A stretch of 9,413 nt of DNA, from positions 1 through 9,413 of the forward strand of contig JAFOGM010000111.1 of assembly GCA_017386805.1 (NCBI GenBank), read 5' to 3'. Of this stretch, positions 1-6,173 are shown piece by piece. Under the pieces are notes generated by a model. That model worked only from the letters and a program-made list of their open reading frames with translations. It had not been told where the DNA came from and did not search any database. Origin of the DNA: Bacillota bacterium. Its GTDB lineage: Bacteria > Bacillota > Clostridia > Peptostreptococcales > Anaerovoracaceae. Positions within the stretch are counted from its first letter, which is position 1; every line of letters starts with the position of its first letter. The translations under genes and the position numbers were made by a program.

Positions 1-16
1 CACCTTTCCGCCGTAG

Positions 17-193
17 CTACAGTTTAAATCTTGGATCGTTCTTCAGTTCTTCAAAACAACGACGAAACTCTACATCTTCTTCATAGCCAACACATTTAGA
101 TTCGTCAAAGTCACATTTAAAACGATTTTTACAAAAGTGCGAACATGAAGGACAATAAGGATCTCCGCCATCACCAGTAATAAGATCGATCAC
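17..193 (-). CDS. Small cysteine-rich hypothetical protein (58 aa, GTG start)
   Basis: I do not recognise this family. The frame encodes 58 residues from a GTG at 191-193 to a TAG at 17-19. The GTG is favoured because it is the only start in this frame after a stop just upstream, it has an AGAGGTG ribosome site (201-207) seven bases away, and a promoter precedes that. The nearby ATG is in another frame and stops after nine codons. The protein has six cysteines: a CxxCxxxC cluster (residues 14, 17, 21), then Cys27, Cys34 and Cys46. This could bind a metal, but that is inference. The second half is acidic and charged, with no membrane segment or signal peptide. The gene is more AT-rich than the metabolic cluster beside it and lies beyond that cluster's terminator, so it is probably a separate unit. 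A GGAAAGGTG stretch after its stop may be the ribosome site of a gene outside the window. Confidence 0.6.
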   Translation of the reverse strand: MIDLITGDGGDPYCPSCSHFCKNRFKCDFDESKCVGYEEDVEFRRCFEELKNDPRFKL

Positions 194-226
194 AACACAT
201 CACCTCTCAAAAAAATTTCTACAAAA

Positions 227-255
227 ATTTTATCATATCGTTCATTAATCGACAA
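227..255 (-). promoter_or_regulatory. Sigma-A-type promoter for the small cysteine-rich gene
   Basis: On the minus strand a TTGTCG -35 box (250-255) and a TAAAAT -10 box (227-232) are separated by exactly 17 bases. They lie about 35-60 bases upstream of the GTG start at 193, leaving a short leader that includes the AGAGGTG ribosome site. Box matches and spacing are seen; activity is inferred. Confidence 0.55.
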
Positions 256-277
256 TGAAAAGTGTGTGTTCTATTAA

Positions 278-313
278 AAACAGAACGATGACTGAAAGGA
301 ATAAGTTCTGTTT
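278..313. repeat. Inverted repeat upstream of the small gene, possible operator
   Basis: A perfect 9-base inverted repeat, AAACAGAAC (278-286) and GTTCTGTTT (305-313), is separated by 18 bases. A third GTTCT half-site lies at 268-272 and a fourth at 351-355. The cluster sits just upstream of the -35 box of the small cysteine-rich gene, where an activator or repressor might bind. No known regulator is recognised, and the region is AT-rich enough for some repeats to arise by chance. Confidence 0.3.
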
Positions 314-463
314 ACATATTAAGAAAATATGAATAACCGGATGTTTTTCTGTTCTTTCGATAAAATCTATTCTTACTGCAATCCTGCTTATTGAAAAGTT
401 TTCTCTTATAGAGGGCCAAATCCGAGGAGATATCGGCACTGGCCGTAAATATAGTGATATAAG

Positions 464-487
464 AAAGGAGCGTCAAGCGCTCCCTTT
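464..487 (-). terminator. Intrinsic terminator after the YtcJ-like amidohydrolase
   Basis: The stem GGAGCG (467-472) pairs with CGCTCC (478-483) around a five-base loop, extended by flanking A/T pairs. On the minus strand it is followed by TTTCTTATAT. It lies 12 bases after the amidohydrolase stop codon (499-501). The plus-strand side is also T-rich, so it could act in both directions, but no plus-strand gene was found. The rest of 194-498 holds the promoter and repeats listed separately and no convincing gene. Confidence 0.6.
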
Positions 488-498
488 TGTTGTTTTTG

Positions 499-2100
499 TT
501 ATGCTTCGTATACCGTTCTTCCACCGGTGATGGTCTTCAGAACCTTTACATCCTTGATGGTTTCCGGATCGACTTCGAAGATGTTTTCTTCCAGTACTAC
601 CAAGTCAGCTCTCATACCATTCTTGATCATACCCATATCATCTTCCTGATAGCAAGCCTTTGCCGCGTTCACGGTGAACAGCTTCACCGCTTCTTCTACG
701 GTCAGCTTTTCTTCCGGCAGCCAGCCGCCTTCCGGAGTTCCGTTCTTCTTCTGACGGGTCACTGCGAAGTAGATGTTTTCCATGATGGAGAAGCTTTCTA
801 CCGGAGCATCGGAACCGCCTACGGTCAGGATACCCATATTGTCCATGGTCTTCCATGCGTAAGTATGTTTCATCCATTCTTCATCCACGCGTTCTGCCAC
901 GATGTCCATGTCAGAACCTACGAATACGGGCTGAATGTAAGCGATCACTTCCAGAGCTTCCATGCGGTCCAGAATGTCAGGACGGGTCAGCTGAGCGTGA
1001 ACGATACCGTGACGAATGTCATCGGAGGGATACATTTCTCTTGCCTTTTCGATGGAGTTTAAGGTCACATCCATGGAAGCATCACCGATGCAGTGGACTG
1101 CCACGGGGATATTGTAAGCCTGTGCAGTGATCACGAACTGATCCAGTTCTTCCTGAGTGAACAGTAAGATACCCTGCTTGTCGGTACCGGGATAAGGCTT
1201 GGTCAGTGCCGCAGTACGAGCCCCTAATGAACCGTCTTCGATCAGCTTCAGAGGACCAACGCGGAAGAACTCACCGCCCTGGTTGTTTCTGTAACCAGCT
1301 TCCAAATACTTTTCAAACTCTTCGAACTTGATGAACTGGGACTGTTCGTATACACGGGCAGGCATCTTACCCTTCTTTTCCAGGTTCTTGAACGCTTCTA
1401 ATACCTTTCTCCAGTCCGCACCAGGAACGGCTCTCAGGTCGTCACTCTGACACATAGTGATGCCTTCCTTCACCAGCTGTTCCAGACCGAAGTGCAGCAT
1501 TTCTTCCACTTCTTCCACGGTAGGTTCGTTGATGATCTTATAGAACACCTTGGTAGCCGCTTCGGTTACCACGCCGGTTTCCAGATCGATCAGTCGGCCC
1601 ATGTCTGCAGCTTCCGGGAAGTTGGCAATCTTGTTCACCGCCAGGGTGTTGCAGGCTGCCACGTGGCCGCAGGAGCGAACCAGCATGATGGGAATGTCGT
1701 CGCGGATGGCGTCCAGTTCTTCCTTGGTGGGATATCTGCGTTCGTCGGTGAAGAGATCTTCATTGAAACCACGGCCAAAGATCCACTGGCTGTCCGGCTT
1801 CGCTTCCAGACGCTTTCTTACGGAGTCCAGACATTCCTGAACGGAAGTGAACTTGTGCATAGCAATGTTGGAATTGGTGAAAGAATAAGTTGCTAAGTGC
1901 ATGTGGCCTTCATTGAACCCGGGCAGCATCAGCTTTCCGCCCAGATCCACCTTTTCTACCGCTTCCAGTGTTTCAGCTTCTTCGTTGGAACCTACGAAAC
2001 AAATGCGGCCATCCTTTACGCCTACAGCTTCTACCACAGGCATATCTTCATTCATGGTCTTGATCAGACCGTTATAAAAAATTCGATCTAACATCGTCAT
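499..2100 (-). CDS. YtcJ-like amidohydrolase (amidohydrolase family 3), 533 aa
   Basis: This is a metal-dependent hydrolase of the amidohydrolase superfamily, YtcJ-like group. It probably cleaves an amide or imide bond in the cytoplasm; the substrate is unknown. Visible signatures, in order: an N-terminal beta segment ending in LPGF; the HxH metal motif in GHMHL (His66, His68); LKLIEDGSLGARTA (about 284-297) with Lys285, the place of the bridging lysine; VHCIGD (His336); VHAQL (His368); the catalytic Asp in GGSDAPVES (Asp431); and a C-terminal segment ending GMRADLVVLE typical of the family. Length is normal and no lesion is seen. Two starts compete: ATG at 2100 is only three bases from AGGAGG, while the in-frame ATG at 2094 is nine bases away and may be the better start. 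It ends the metabolic cluster before a terminator. Insertion of IS-A separates it from the dehydrogenase with which it was probably coupled, but its ribosome site is intact. Confidence 0.9.
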   Translation of the reverse strand: MTMLDRIFYNGLIKTMNEDMPVVEAVGVKDGRICFVGSNEEAETLEAVEKVDLGGKLMLPGFNEGHMHLATYSFTNSNIAMHKFTSVQECLDSVRKRLEAKPDSQWIFGRGFNEDLFTDERRYPTKEELDAIRDDIPIMLVRSCGHVAACNTLAVNKIANFPEAADMGRLIDLETGVVTEAATKVFYKIINEPTVEEVEEMLHFGLEQLVKEGITMCQSDDLRAVPGADWRKVLEAFKNLEKKGKMPARVYEQSQFIKFEEFEKYLEAGYRNNQGGEFFRVGPLKLIEDGSLGARTAALTKPYPGTDKQGILLFTQEELDQFVITAQAYNIPVAVHCIGDASMDVTLNSIEKAREMYPSDDIRHGIVHAQLTRPDILDRMEALEVIAYIQPVFVGSDMDIVAERVDEEWMKHTYAWKTMDNMGILTVGGSDAPVESFSIMENIYFAVTRQKKNGTPEGGWLPEEKLTVEEAVKLFTVNAAKACYQEDDMGMIKNGMRADLVVLEENIFEVDPETIKDVKVLKTITGGRTVYEA

Positions 2101-2112
2101 TTTCCTCCTACT

Positions 2113-2285
2113 TTGACATTCTCCCCACAGCTAAAGCAGGGGGATTCATAAGTGGTTAGTGTCATAGACATATAGCAAGTGCATTTCTGCTATGCTACAT
2201 TCCCTCATGCTAACGGTGTGCCATCACCGCTCATAGGGCAGAGCGTATAGCTCCCTATGCTGGCTAACTGTTACCATTAGCCATA
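2113..2285 (-). ncRNA. Predicted omega RNA (reRNA) scaffold of IS-A
   Basis: TnpB proteins are guided by an RNA made from the end of tnpB and the right end of the element. Here about 150 bases between the tnpB stop and the element end are dense in hairpins: TGGCTAA/TTAGCCA (2261-2267 with 2277-2283, spanning the tnpB stop), CATAGGG/CCCTATG (2232-2238 with 2253-2259, with inner GAGC/GCTC), CGGTG/CACCG (2214-2218 with 2225-2229), ATAGCA/TGCTAT (2172-2177 with 2188-2193) and the terminal hairpin (2122-2144). This packing and placement fit an omega RNA. The exact 5' end is not visible. The guide would continue past 2113 into 2112-2093, the start region of the amidohydrolase gene. Confidence 0.65.
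2122..2144 (-). repeat. Right-end hairpin of IS-A
   Basis: TCCCC and GGGGA flank an inner GCT-AA-AGC helix, nine bases from the predicted end of the element. It matches the left-end hairpin in design. In this family the TnpA dimer binds such hairpins. No T-run follows, so it is not expected to stop transcription into the amidohydrolase gene. Confidence 0.7.
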
Positions 2286-3400
2286 GGTACTGCATTTCGG
2301 ATGTTCACAGCACCGACGATATCTCTGTGTCCATGGAATCCACAGGAACAAAGATATGTTCTGTCCTTGGCGTGATTACGCTTGCCGCATACCGGACATG
2401 TCTGACTGGTATAGGCAGGATCCACATATTCTACTCGGATACCGGCAAATCTGGCCTTGTATTCGATGTAGTGGGACAGGCGATAAAAGCTCCAGGTGTG
2501 GAGATTCTTTTCGTTTTTACGGCTTGTTCTTGCCGTCGCACGGATCCCGGTGAGCTGCTCCATGCGAATCACTGCGATCTGTTGATCGATCGCAAAGTTG
2601 ACGATCTCTCTGCTGATTTTGTGGTCGATGTCACGCATGATGCGCTGTTCCTTATTCCGACTCTTGCGGATGGCGTTCAGCTTCTTCGCTTTGCCAAGAC
2701 GCTTTCGGTCGGAACGGAACTTCCGCTTCAGGTACTTGTTTTTCCGGCCATTTCCGACAAAACGAATTTTGTTTGTATCCGTGGAACATACCGCTGGGAT
2801 CTTCAATCCCAGATCGACTCCCATGATCCCTGCTCCAAAGGGGACAGGTTCTTCATGGATCACAGCCACCTGGGCAATCAGCTTATCCCCTTTGGGTGTG
2901 ATACGCAGAGTCCCATGCTTTGTGTGATTCCAGAGGTTCAGTTGTTCTGCTGGAATCAATACATTGACATAGATCTTAGTAGACTTTCCATCCTTGAACA
3001 CCGGAAACCCCAGTTTCCCTTGTTTGATGGAATAGTTTTGGTTGTTCCATATGGCAGCCGGCTTTTTTAAGACGGCACAGGTTGCAGTTTTCGGTTCTTG
3101 CGGATGCTTGCGATTCCAGGCATCTGCCTTCCTGCATGCGGATCTGTATTTCCGAAAAACGCTTTTAGCATCCCGCAGTGTTTGATTCTTCAAGCATGCA
3201 GGAAGTTCCGCGATGACATCTGCGGTGGTACGTCGGTCTACCTGATCCAAGACGCAGAACTCGGACACTAAGGTGTTCACCGTAGCGATATACGTGTTCA
3301 TTGTCGTGAAGATCAGCTCCTTTTGTTCCGCTGTAGGAAGAAGCTTCCACTGGAGCGTGCTTGTCAACGGTTCCTCATTCTTTGCTGTTTTCAATTTCAT
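2264..3400 (-). CDS. tnpB: TnpB RNA-guided nuclease of IS-A, zinc-finger type (378 aa)
   Basis: This is a TnpB protein of the IS200/IS605 group, the ancestor-like relatives of Cas12: an omega-RNA-guided DNA nuclease that helps retain the element by cutting the empty donor site. RuvC motifs are intact: MGVDLG (Asp196), VIRMEQL (Glu281) and GHRDIVGAVNI (Asp360). The zinc finger CPVCG plus CSCG (Cys335, 338, 351, 353) is complete, preceded by the typical YTSQT. The central part is rich in Lys and Arg. The start at 3400 is chosen because AAGGAG (3409-3414) lies eight bases upstream and the protein then begins in family style (MKLKTAKNEE). A longer frame from 3490 merely reads through the end of tnpA. 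The gene overlaps the tnpA 3' end by 26 bases, consistent with coupled translation. No truncation or frameshift is seen. Confidence 0.93.
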   Translation of the reverse strand: MKLKTAKNEEPLTSTLQWKLLPTAEQKELIFTTMNTYIATVNTLVSEFCVLDQVDRRTTADVIAELPACLKNQTLRDAKSVFRKYRSACRKADAWNRKHPQEPKTATCAVLKKPAAIWNNQNYSIKQGKLGFPVFKDGKSTKIYVNVLIPAEQLNLWNHTKHGTLRITPKGDKLIAQVAVIHEEPVPFGAGIMGVDLGLKIPAVCSTDTNKIRFVGNGRKNKYLKRKFRSDRKRLGKAKKLNAIRKSRNKEQRIMRDIDHKISREIVNFAIDQQIAVIRMEQLTGIRATARTSRKNEKNLHTWSFYRLSHYIEYKARFAGIRVEYVDPAYTSQTCPVCGKRNHAKDRTYLCSCGFHGHRDIVGAVNIRNAVPMANGNS

Positions 3401-3839
3401 GAGGTTTTCTCCTTTTTCGGGTCGGGATCTCCTGACGCTGGGATGTCTTCTGGCTTTCGATGTACTGTTTGATGACCTCAAACGGAGCACCGCCTACAGT
3501 CGATACGAAATACGAATTGGTCCACAGGGTAGGAAGTTTCGTTCGCAATTCCGGAAACTCTTCTCTCAGAATATGCGACGAGTTCCCCTTCATCTGTTTT
3601 ACAGCTTTGTGGATCCCGAATTGCGGATCTACTTCGATCAACAAATGTACGTGGTCCGGCATCAGTTCCATTTCGATGATTTCTATCGAAAGGTCAGCGC
3701 ACGTCTGTGTGATGATCTCCTTGAGGCGTGTTTCGATATTGCCGACAAGAACCTTTCTCCGATATTTCGGACACCAGACCACATGATATTTGCACGAGTA
3801 GGCGATGTTATTGTTTGATTTATAGTTCATAGTGTTCAT
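3375..3839 (-). CDS. tnpA: TnpA Y1 HUH transposase of IS-A (154 aa)
   Basis: This is the small Tyr-type transposase that cuts and joins single-stranded DNA at the element ends as a dimer. The HUH metal motif is seen in PDHVHLL (His63, His65) and the nucleophilic tyrosine in KQYIESQ (Tyr126). The N-terminal part (YSCKYHVVWCPKYRRKVL, about 14-31) is typical of the family. The length is normal, with a basic, charged tail from about residue 137 that overlaps the tnpB start. The start is either ATG at 3839 or the in-frame ATG three codons later. Neither has a clear Shine-Dalgarno site, and a good -10 box ends only six bases upstream of the first, so translation may be leaderless or weak. Weak tnpA expression is common in this family. 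All active-site residues are present. Confidence 0.93.
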   Translation of the reverse strand: MNTMNYKSNNNIAYSCKYHVVWCPKYRRKVLVGNIETRLKEIITQTCADLSIEIIEMELMPDHVHLLIEVDPQFGIHKAVKQMKGNSSHILREEFPELRTKLPTLWTNSYFVSTVGGAPFEVIKQYIESQKTSQRQEIPTRKRRKPHEIENSKE

Positions 3840-3845
3840 ATTAAT

Positions 3846-3874
3846 ATTATACTACAAACCACCATATAATACAA
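3846..3874 (-). promoter_or_regulatory. Promoter of IS-A tnpA/tnpB
   Basis: A perfect TATAAT -10 box (3846-3851) and a TTGTAT -35 box (3869-3874) are spaced by 17 bases on the minus strand, within the left end of the element. The expected transcription start falls at or next to the tnpA ATG (3839), which predicts a leaderless message. The boxes are seen; the start point is inferred. Confidence 0.65.
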
Positions 3875-3910
3875 TGGCTTATGCGAACTACATTTCCTAT
3901 AGCCTTATAT

Positions 3911-3932
3911 CCCCATGGCTAAAGCGAGGGGC
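3911..3932 (-). repeat. Left-end hairpin of IS-A
   Basis: CCCC and GGGG flank GCT-AA-AGC, mirroring the right-end hairpin at 2122-2144. It lies about 16 bases inside the predicted left boundary at 3948, next to the TTAC target (3949-3952). Its position and likeness to the right end support its role as a TnpA binding hairpin. Confidence 0.7.
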
Positions 3933-3940
3933 TTTACGGC

Positions 3941-5005
3941 TCATGTTGGTAATCTCTTAATCACTGCATCTGCAGCATCGCCGGTGTGTGCAGTACCGCC
4001 CAGATCGGGGGTCAGACCGTCGCCGGATACCAATACATCTTCGATGGCAGCCACGATCTTATCTTCCCATTCCGGATAACCCAAGTGAGTCAGCATCTGG
4101 CCAACGGTCCAGATGGTAGCCAGCGGATTGGAGATTTCCTTACCAGCAATGTCCGGTGCAGAACCGTGGATGGGTTCGAACATGGAGGGGAACTTCTTTT
4201 CCGGGTTCAGGTTTGCGCCGGCCGCTAAGCCCATGCCGCCGGTGATTGCCGCACCTAAATCGGTGAGGATATCGCCGAACAGGTTAGAAGTAACAACCAC
4301 CTGGAAACGCTTGGGATCCTTTACCATGAACATGGAAGCTGCGTCTACCAGATAAGAGTAAGTTTTTACATCGGGATAGTCCTGTCCCACTTCCTTGAAG
4401 ATCTGATCCCAGAACACCATGGAGTAGTTCAGAGCGTTGGCCTTGGAAATGCTGGTCAGAGTCTTTCCCTGAGAACGAGCCAATTCGTAAGCGTAACGGA
4501 TCACGCGTTCACAGCCGTGGCGGGAGAATACGCCGTCCTGGATCACCACTTCGCGATCGGTGTTTTTGTAGAGCCAGCTGCCGGATCCGGCATATTCGCC
4601 TTCGCTGTTTTCACGAACAAAGATCATGTCGATGTCTTCATTCTTCACGTCCTTCAGCGGGCAAGGAGCACCTTTTAACAGTTTTACCGGACGCAGGTTG
4701 ATGTACTGGTCAAAGCCCTTGCGGATTCTCAGTAACAGGTCCCACAGGGAGATGTGATCGGGAACGCCGGGTGCACCAACAGCACCTAAGATAATGGCAT
4801 CGTGTTCTGCCAGACGGTCCATACCGTCTTCGTCCATCATCTTACCCTTTTCCAGGTAATATTCACAGCCCCAGGGGAAATGGGTCACTTCAAAATTGAA
4901 GCGGCCATCCACTTTAGCGATGTGTTCTAACACTCGTAACCCTTCGCGAACGACTTCGTTGCCCACACCGTCACCGGGAATGGACGCAATCTTATATGTT
5001 TTCAT
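3941..5005 (-). CDS. Tartrate/D-malate-type decarboxylating dehydrogenase (354 aa)
   Basis: This is a member of the isocitrate/isopropylmalate dehydrogenase family, closest by eye to the tartrate dehydrogenase / D-malate dehydrogenase (TtuC, DmlA) group. These enzymes oxidise and decarboxylate a 2-hydroxy-diacid using NAD and a divalent metal. Visible signatures: GDGVG (11-15); the substrate loop DHISLWDLLLRIRK with Arg93 and Arg95; INLRPVKLL (Arg105); VRENSEGEY (Arg131, Tyr138); SISKAN (Lys188); metal aspartates Asp221, Asp245 and Asp249; and the nucleotide loop EPIHGSAPDIAGK (278-289). The ATG at 5005 is preceded by GAGAGG, which overlaps the stop of the upstream M20 gene 14 bases away, so the two are co-transcribed. 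The last two codons before the stop are affected by IS-A: the current end is RLPT, while the uninterrupted gene would end RLQ. This should not affect activity. The true substrate is uncertain (tartrate, malate or a relative). Confidence 0.88.
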   Translation of the reverse strand: MKTYKIASIPGDGVGNEVVREGLRVLEHIAKVDGRFNFEVTHFPWGCEYYLEKGKMMDEDGMDRLAEHDAIILGAVGAPGVPDHISLWDLLLRIRKGFDQYINLRPVKLLKGAPCPLKDVKNEDIDMIFVRENSEGEYAGSGSWLYKNTDREVVIQDGVFSRHGCERVIRYAYELARSQGKTLTSISKANALNYSMVFWDQIFKEVGQDYPDVKTYSYLVDAASMFMVKDPKRFQVVVTSNLFGDILTDLGAAITGGMGLAAGANLNPEKKFPSMFEPIHGSAPDIAGKEISNPLATIWTVGQMLTHLGYPEWEDKIVAAIEDVLVSGDGLTPDLGGTAHTGDAADAVIKRLPT

Positions 5006-5019
5006 TTTCGTTTACCTCT

Positions 5020-6102
5020 CTATTTGCGAATCCCTGCCAGGGCACCGAACAAGCGGCTGAACACCTGAATGTGGGAATCGATAAAATCAAAATCTATGGA
5101 ATGGATGGGCGGATGTTCCGTTCCGTTTCCGATCCAGATATACGCACCGGGCGTCTTTTTGGTGAAGTAGCCAAAGTCCTCCGATGCTCTCTGGAAGTCC
5201 GGACGTTCGTAGAACTTCAGTCCTGCTTTCGCACAGGCTTCCTCCACCTTTTTGGTGGCCTCCGGCCAGCTTTTGGTTTCCGGAAAGACATCGTGATATT
5301 CGAAGGCAACCTCCAGTCCGTAGGCTTCGGCCTGGCTCTTTGCCAGAGCGATGACCGCCTCTTCGATGGCCTTCATTTCGTCTTCGAACTGACCGCGCAG
5401 TGTCAGCAGCAGCTTCCCTTTATGGGCAGCCACGCCAAAGGCCCGTTCGCCAACATCCATCTGGATCACGGTACAAAGTACGAGTCCGCGATACTTGGCC
5501 GGATCTGCGATCTTCGAAAGCTCCGTGACGATGTTGCAGACTGCCAGCGCCGGATTTTTTCCGTGTTCCGGCTGACTTGCGTGAGCAGACACTCCGGTAA
5601 AGATGATCTCCAACCCTTCGGATGCGCACTTAGACGTACCAGGTTTCACGACCACCAAATCCTTTTCAAAGTCTGAGGAATTGTGAGCGCCGTAGACCTC
5701 GTCCATTCCCACTTCATCCATCAGTTCCGCACATTCTTCGCCACCGCCGCCGATCTCTTCGGCATGCTGGAAAACGAAATAGATGTTGTTATCTGCACCG
5801 CATTCGCTGACTTCACAGGCGAACCCAGCCATGGATGCCATATGGCCGTCGTGACCGCATTTATGTCCCGCAGGAAGCGCATCGATCTCCGTACGGAAGG
5901 CGATGTTTTTCGCTCCGGGATTGTCGCTGTGATAGACACCGTAGAACCAACGGCCACGGTCCACCACTTCCACGCCGGGAGCATTGACTTTCAGAAATTC
6001 CATCAACCGGAGCTTGGTTTCCACTTCTTCCATAGACAATTCCGGATGGTTATGAAGTTCCTGTCGTAACTCCACTGTTTTTTCGTATATACTCTCTCTC
6101 AT
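5020..6102 (-). CDS. M20-family amidohydrolase, paralog 1, with shortened active-site loop (360 aa)
   Basis: This is a zinc-type M20 peptidase/amidohydrolase of the aminoacylase or carboxypeptidase-like D group, expected to hydrolyse N-acyl amino acids or similar amides in the cytoplasm. Motifs: ELHNHPELS (15-23); HKCGHDGH with Cys82 and His84; FQHAEEIGGGGE with Glu115/Glu116; YGAHNS (His140); the dimer-domain motif HASQPEHGKNP (174-184); and the last metal His334 in PPIHS. It is highly similar to the next gene upstream (6174-7301) but lacks 15 residues between DALP and GHKCGHDGH, which accounts for the entire length difference. The family-typical RxD.DALP is also changed to RTEIDALP. Start: ATG at 6102 has AAGGAGG just upstream. 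A longer frame from 6147 would read through a GC-rich hairpin and lacks support. The metal ligands are all present, so it is probably active, perhaps with altered specificity. Confidence 0.9.
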   Translation of the reverse strand: MRESIYEKTVELRQELHNHPELSMEEVETKLRLMEFLKVNAPGVEVVDRGRWFYGVYHSDNPGAKNIAFRTEIDALPAGHKCGHDGHMASMAGFACEVSECGADNNIYFVFQHAEEIGGGGEECAELMDEVGMDEVYGAHNSSDFEKDLVVVKPGTSKCASEGLEIIFTGVSAHASQPEHGKNPALAVCNIVTELSKIADPAKYRGLVLCTVIQMDVGERAFGVAAHKGKLLLTLRGQFEDEMKAIEEAVIALAKSQAEAYGLEVAFEYHDVFPETKSWPEATKKVEEACAKAGLKFYERPDFQRASEDFGYFTKKTPGAYIWIGNGTEHPPIHSIDFDFIDSHIQVFSRLFGALAGIRK

Positions 6103-6130
6103 GGTACCCTCCTTGGTGAATGAGGGAAAG

Positions 6131-6163
6131 AAAGGCCGGCCGGTCATGCCGGGCCGGCCCTTT
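6131..6163 (-). terminator. GC-rich hairpin between the two M20 genes
   Basis: A long stem built from GGCCGG-type blocks around CATGA is bounded by AAA and TTT and, on the minus strand, followed by TTTCTTT. It lies in the 71-base gap between the M20 paralogs. This has the shape of an intrinsic terminator or attenuator, but the T-run is short and broken, and it may instead stabilise the 3' end of the upstream message and set the ratio of the two enzymes. There is no separate promoter in the gap. Confidence 0.45.
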
Positions 6164-6173
6164 GCTTCTCTAT

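Larger units (their letters stand above)
2113..3948 (-). mobile_element. IS-A: complete IS200/IS605-family element with tnpA and tnpB
   Basis: This is a single-strand, Tyr-transposase element of about 1836 bp with overlapping tnpA and tnpB on the minus strand. Both ends carry a subterminal hairpin of the same design: CCCC, then GCT-AA-AGC, then GGGG (left end 3911-3932, right end 2122-2144). There are no terminal inverted repeats and no target duplication, as expected for the family. The boundaries are inferred from the IS608 rule, in which the element inserts 3' of TTAC and its right end finishes in TCAA. On the minus strand TTAC occupies 3952-3949, and TCAA finishes at 2113. Removing 2113-3948 rejoins the dehydrogenase reading frame to a TAG stop overlapping AGGAGG, strong support for these limits. 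Both proteins look intact, so the element may be active. Confidence 0.88.

Noticed and set aside
245..524. Two minus-strand open frames of 64 and 70 residues in the AT-rich gap
   Set aside because: Both need GTG starts without ribosome sites, one overlaps the amidohydrolase end and the terminator, and both overlap each other.
487..1062. 191-residue open frame on the plus strand
   Set aside because: It lies wholly opposite the conserved amidohydrolase gene, has no ribosome site and shows no recognisable domain; it is a shadow frame.
2113..2285. CRISPR array or riboswitch suggested by the run of hairpins
   Set aside because: No regular repeats or spacers, and the position after tnpB at the element end explains the structure as an omega RNA scaffold.
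2327..3070. 247-residue open frame on the plus strand inside IS-A
   Set aside because: It is antisense to a TnpB with complete motifs and has no family features of its own.
2264..3400. Nuclease-dead TnpB acting as a guided repressor
   Set aside because: The RuvC triad Asp196, Glu281 and Asp360 and the zinc finger are all present, and tnpA is intact, unlike domesticated repressors.
3401..3490. N-terminal extension of the IS-A TnpB from 3490
   Set aside because: It only reads the tnpA 3' end in another frame; AAGGAG eight bases before 3400 decides for the shorter protein.
4996..5676. 226-residue plus-strand frame opposite the M20 gene
   Set aside because: Its composition reflects the reverse of conserved M20 codons; no start signals or domain.
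6103..6147. 15-residue N-terminal extension of M20 paralog 1
   Set aside because: It runs through the GC hairpin and the ribosome site itself; the family start is at the ATG at 6102.
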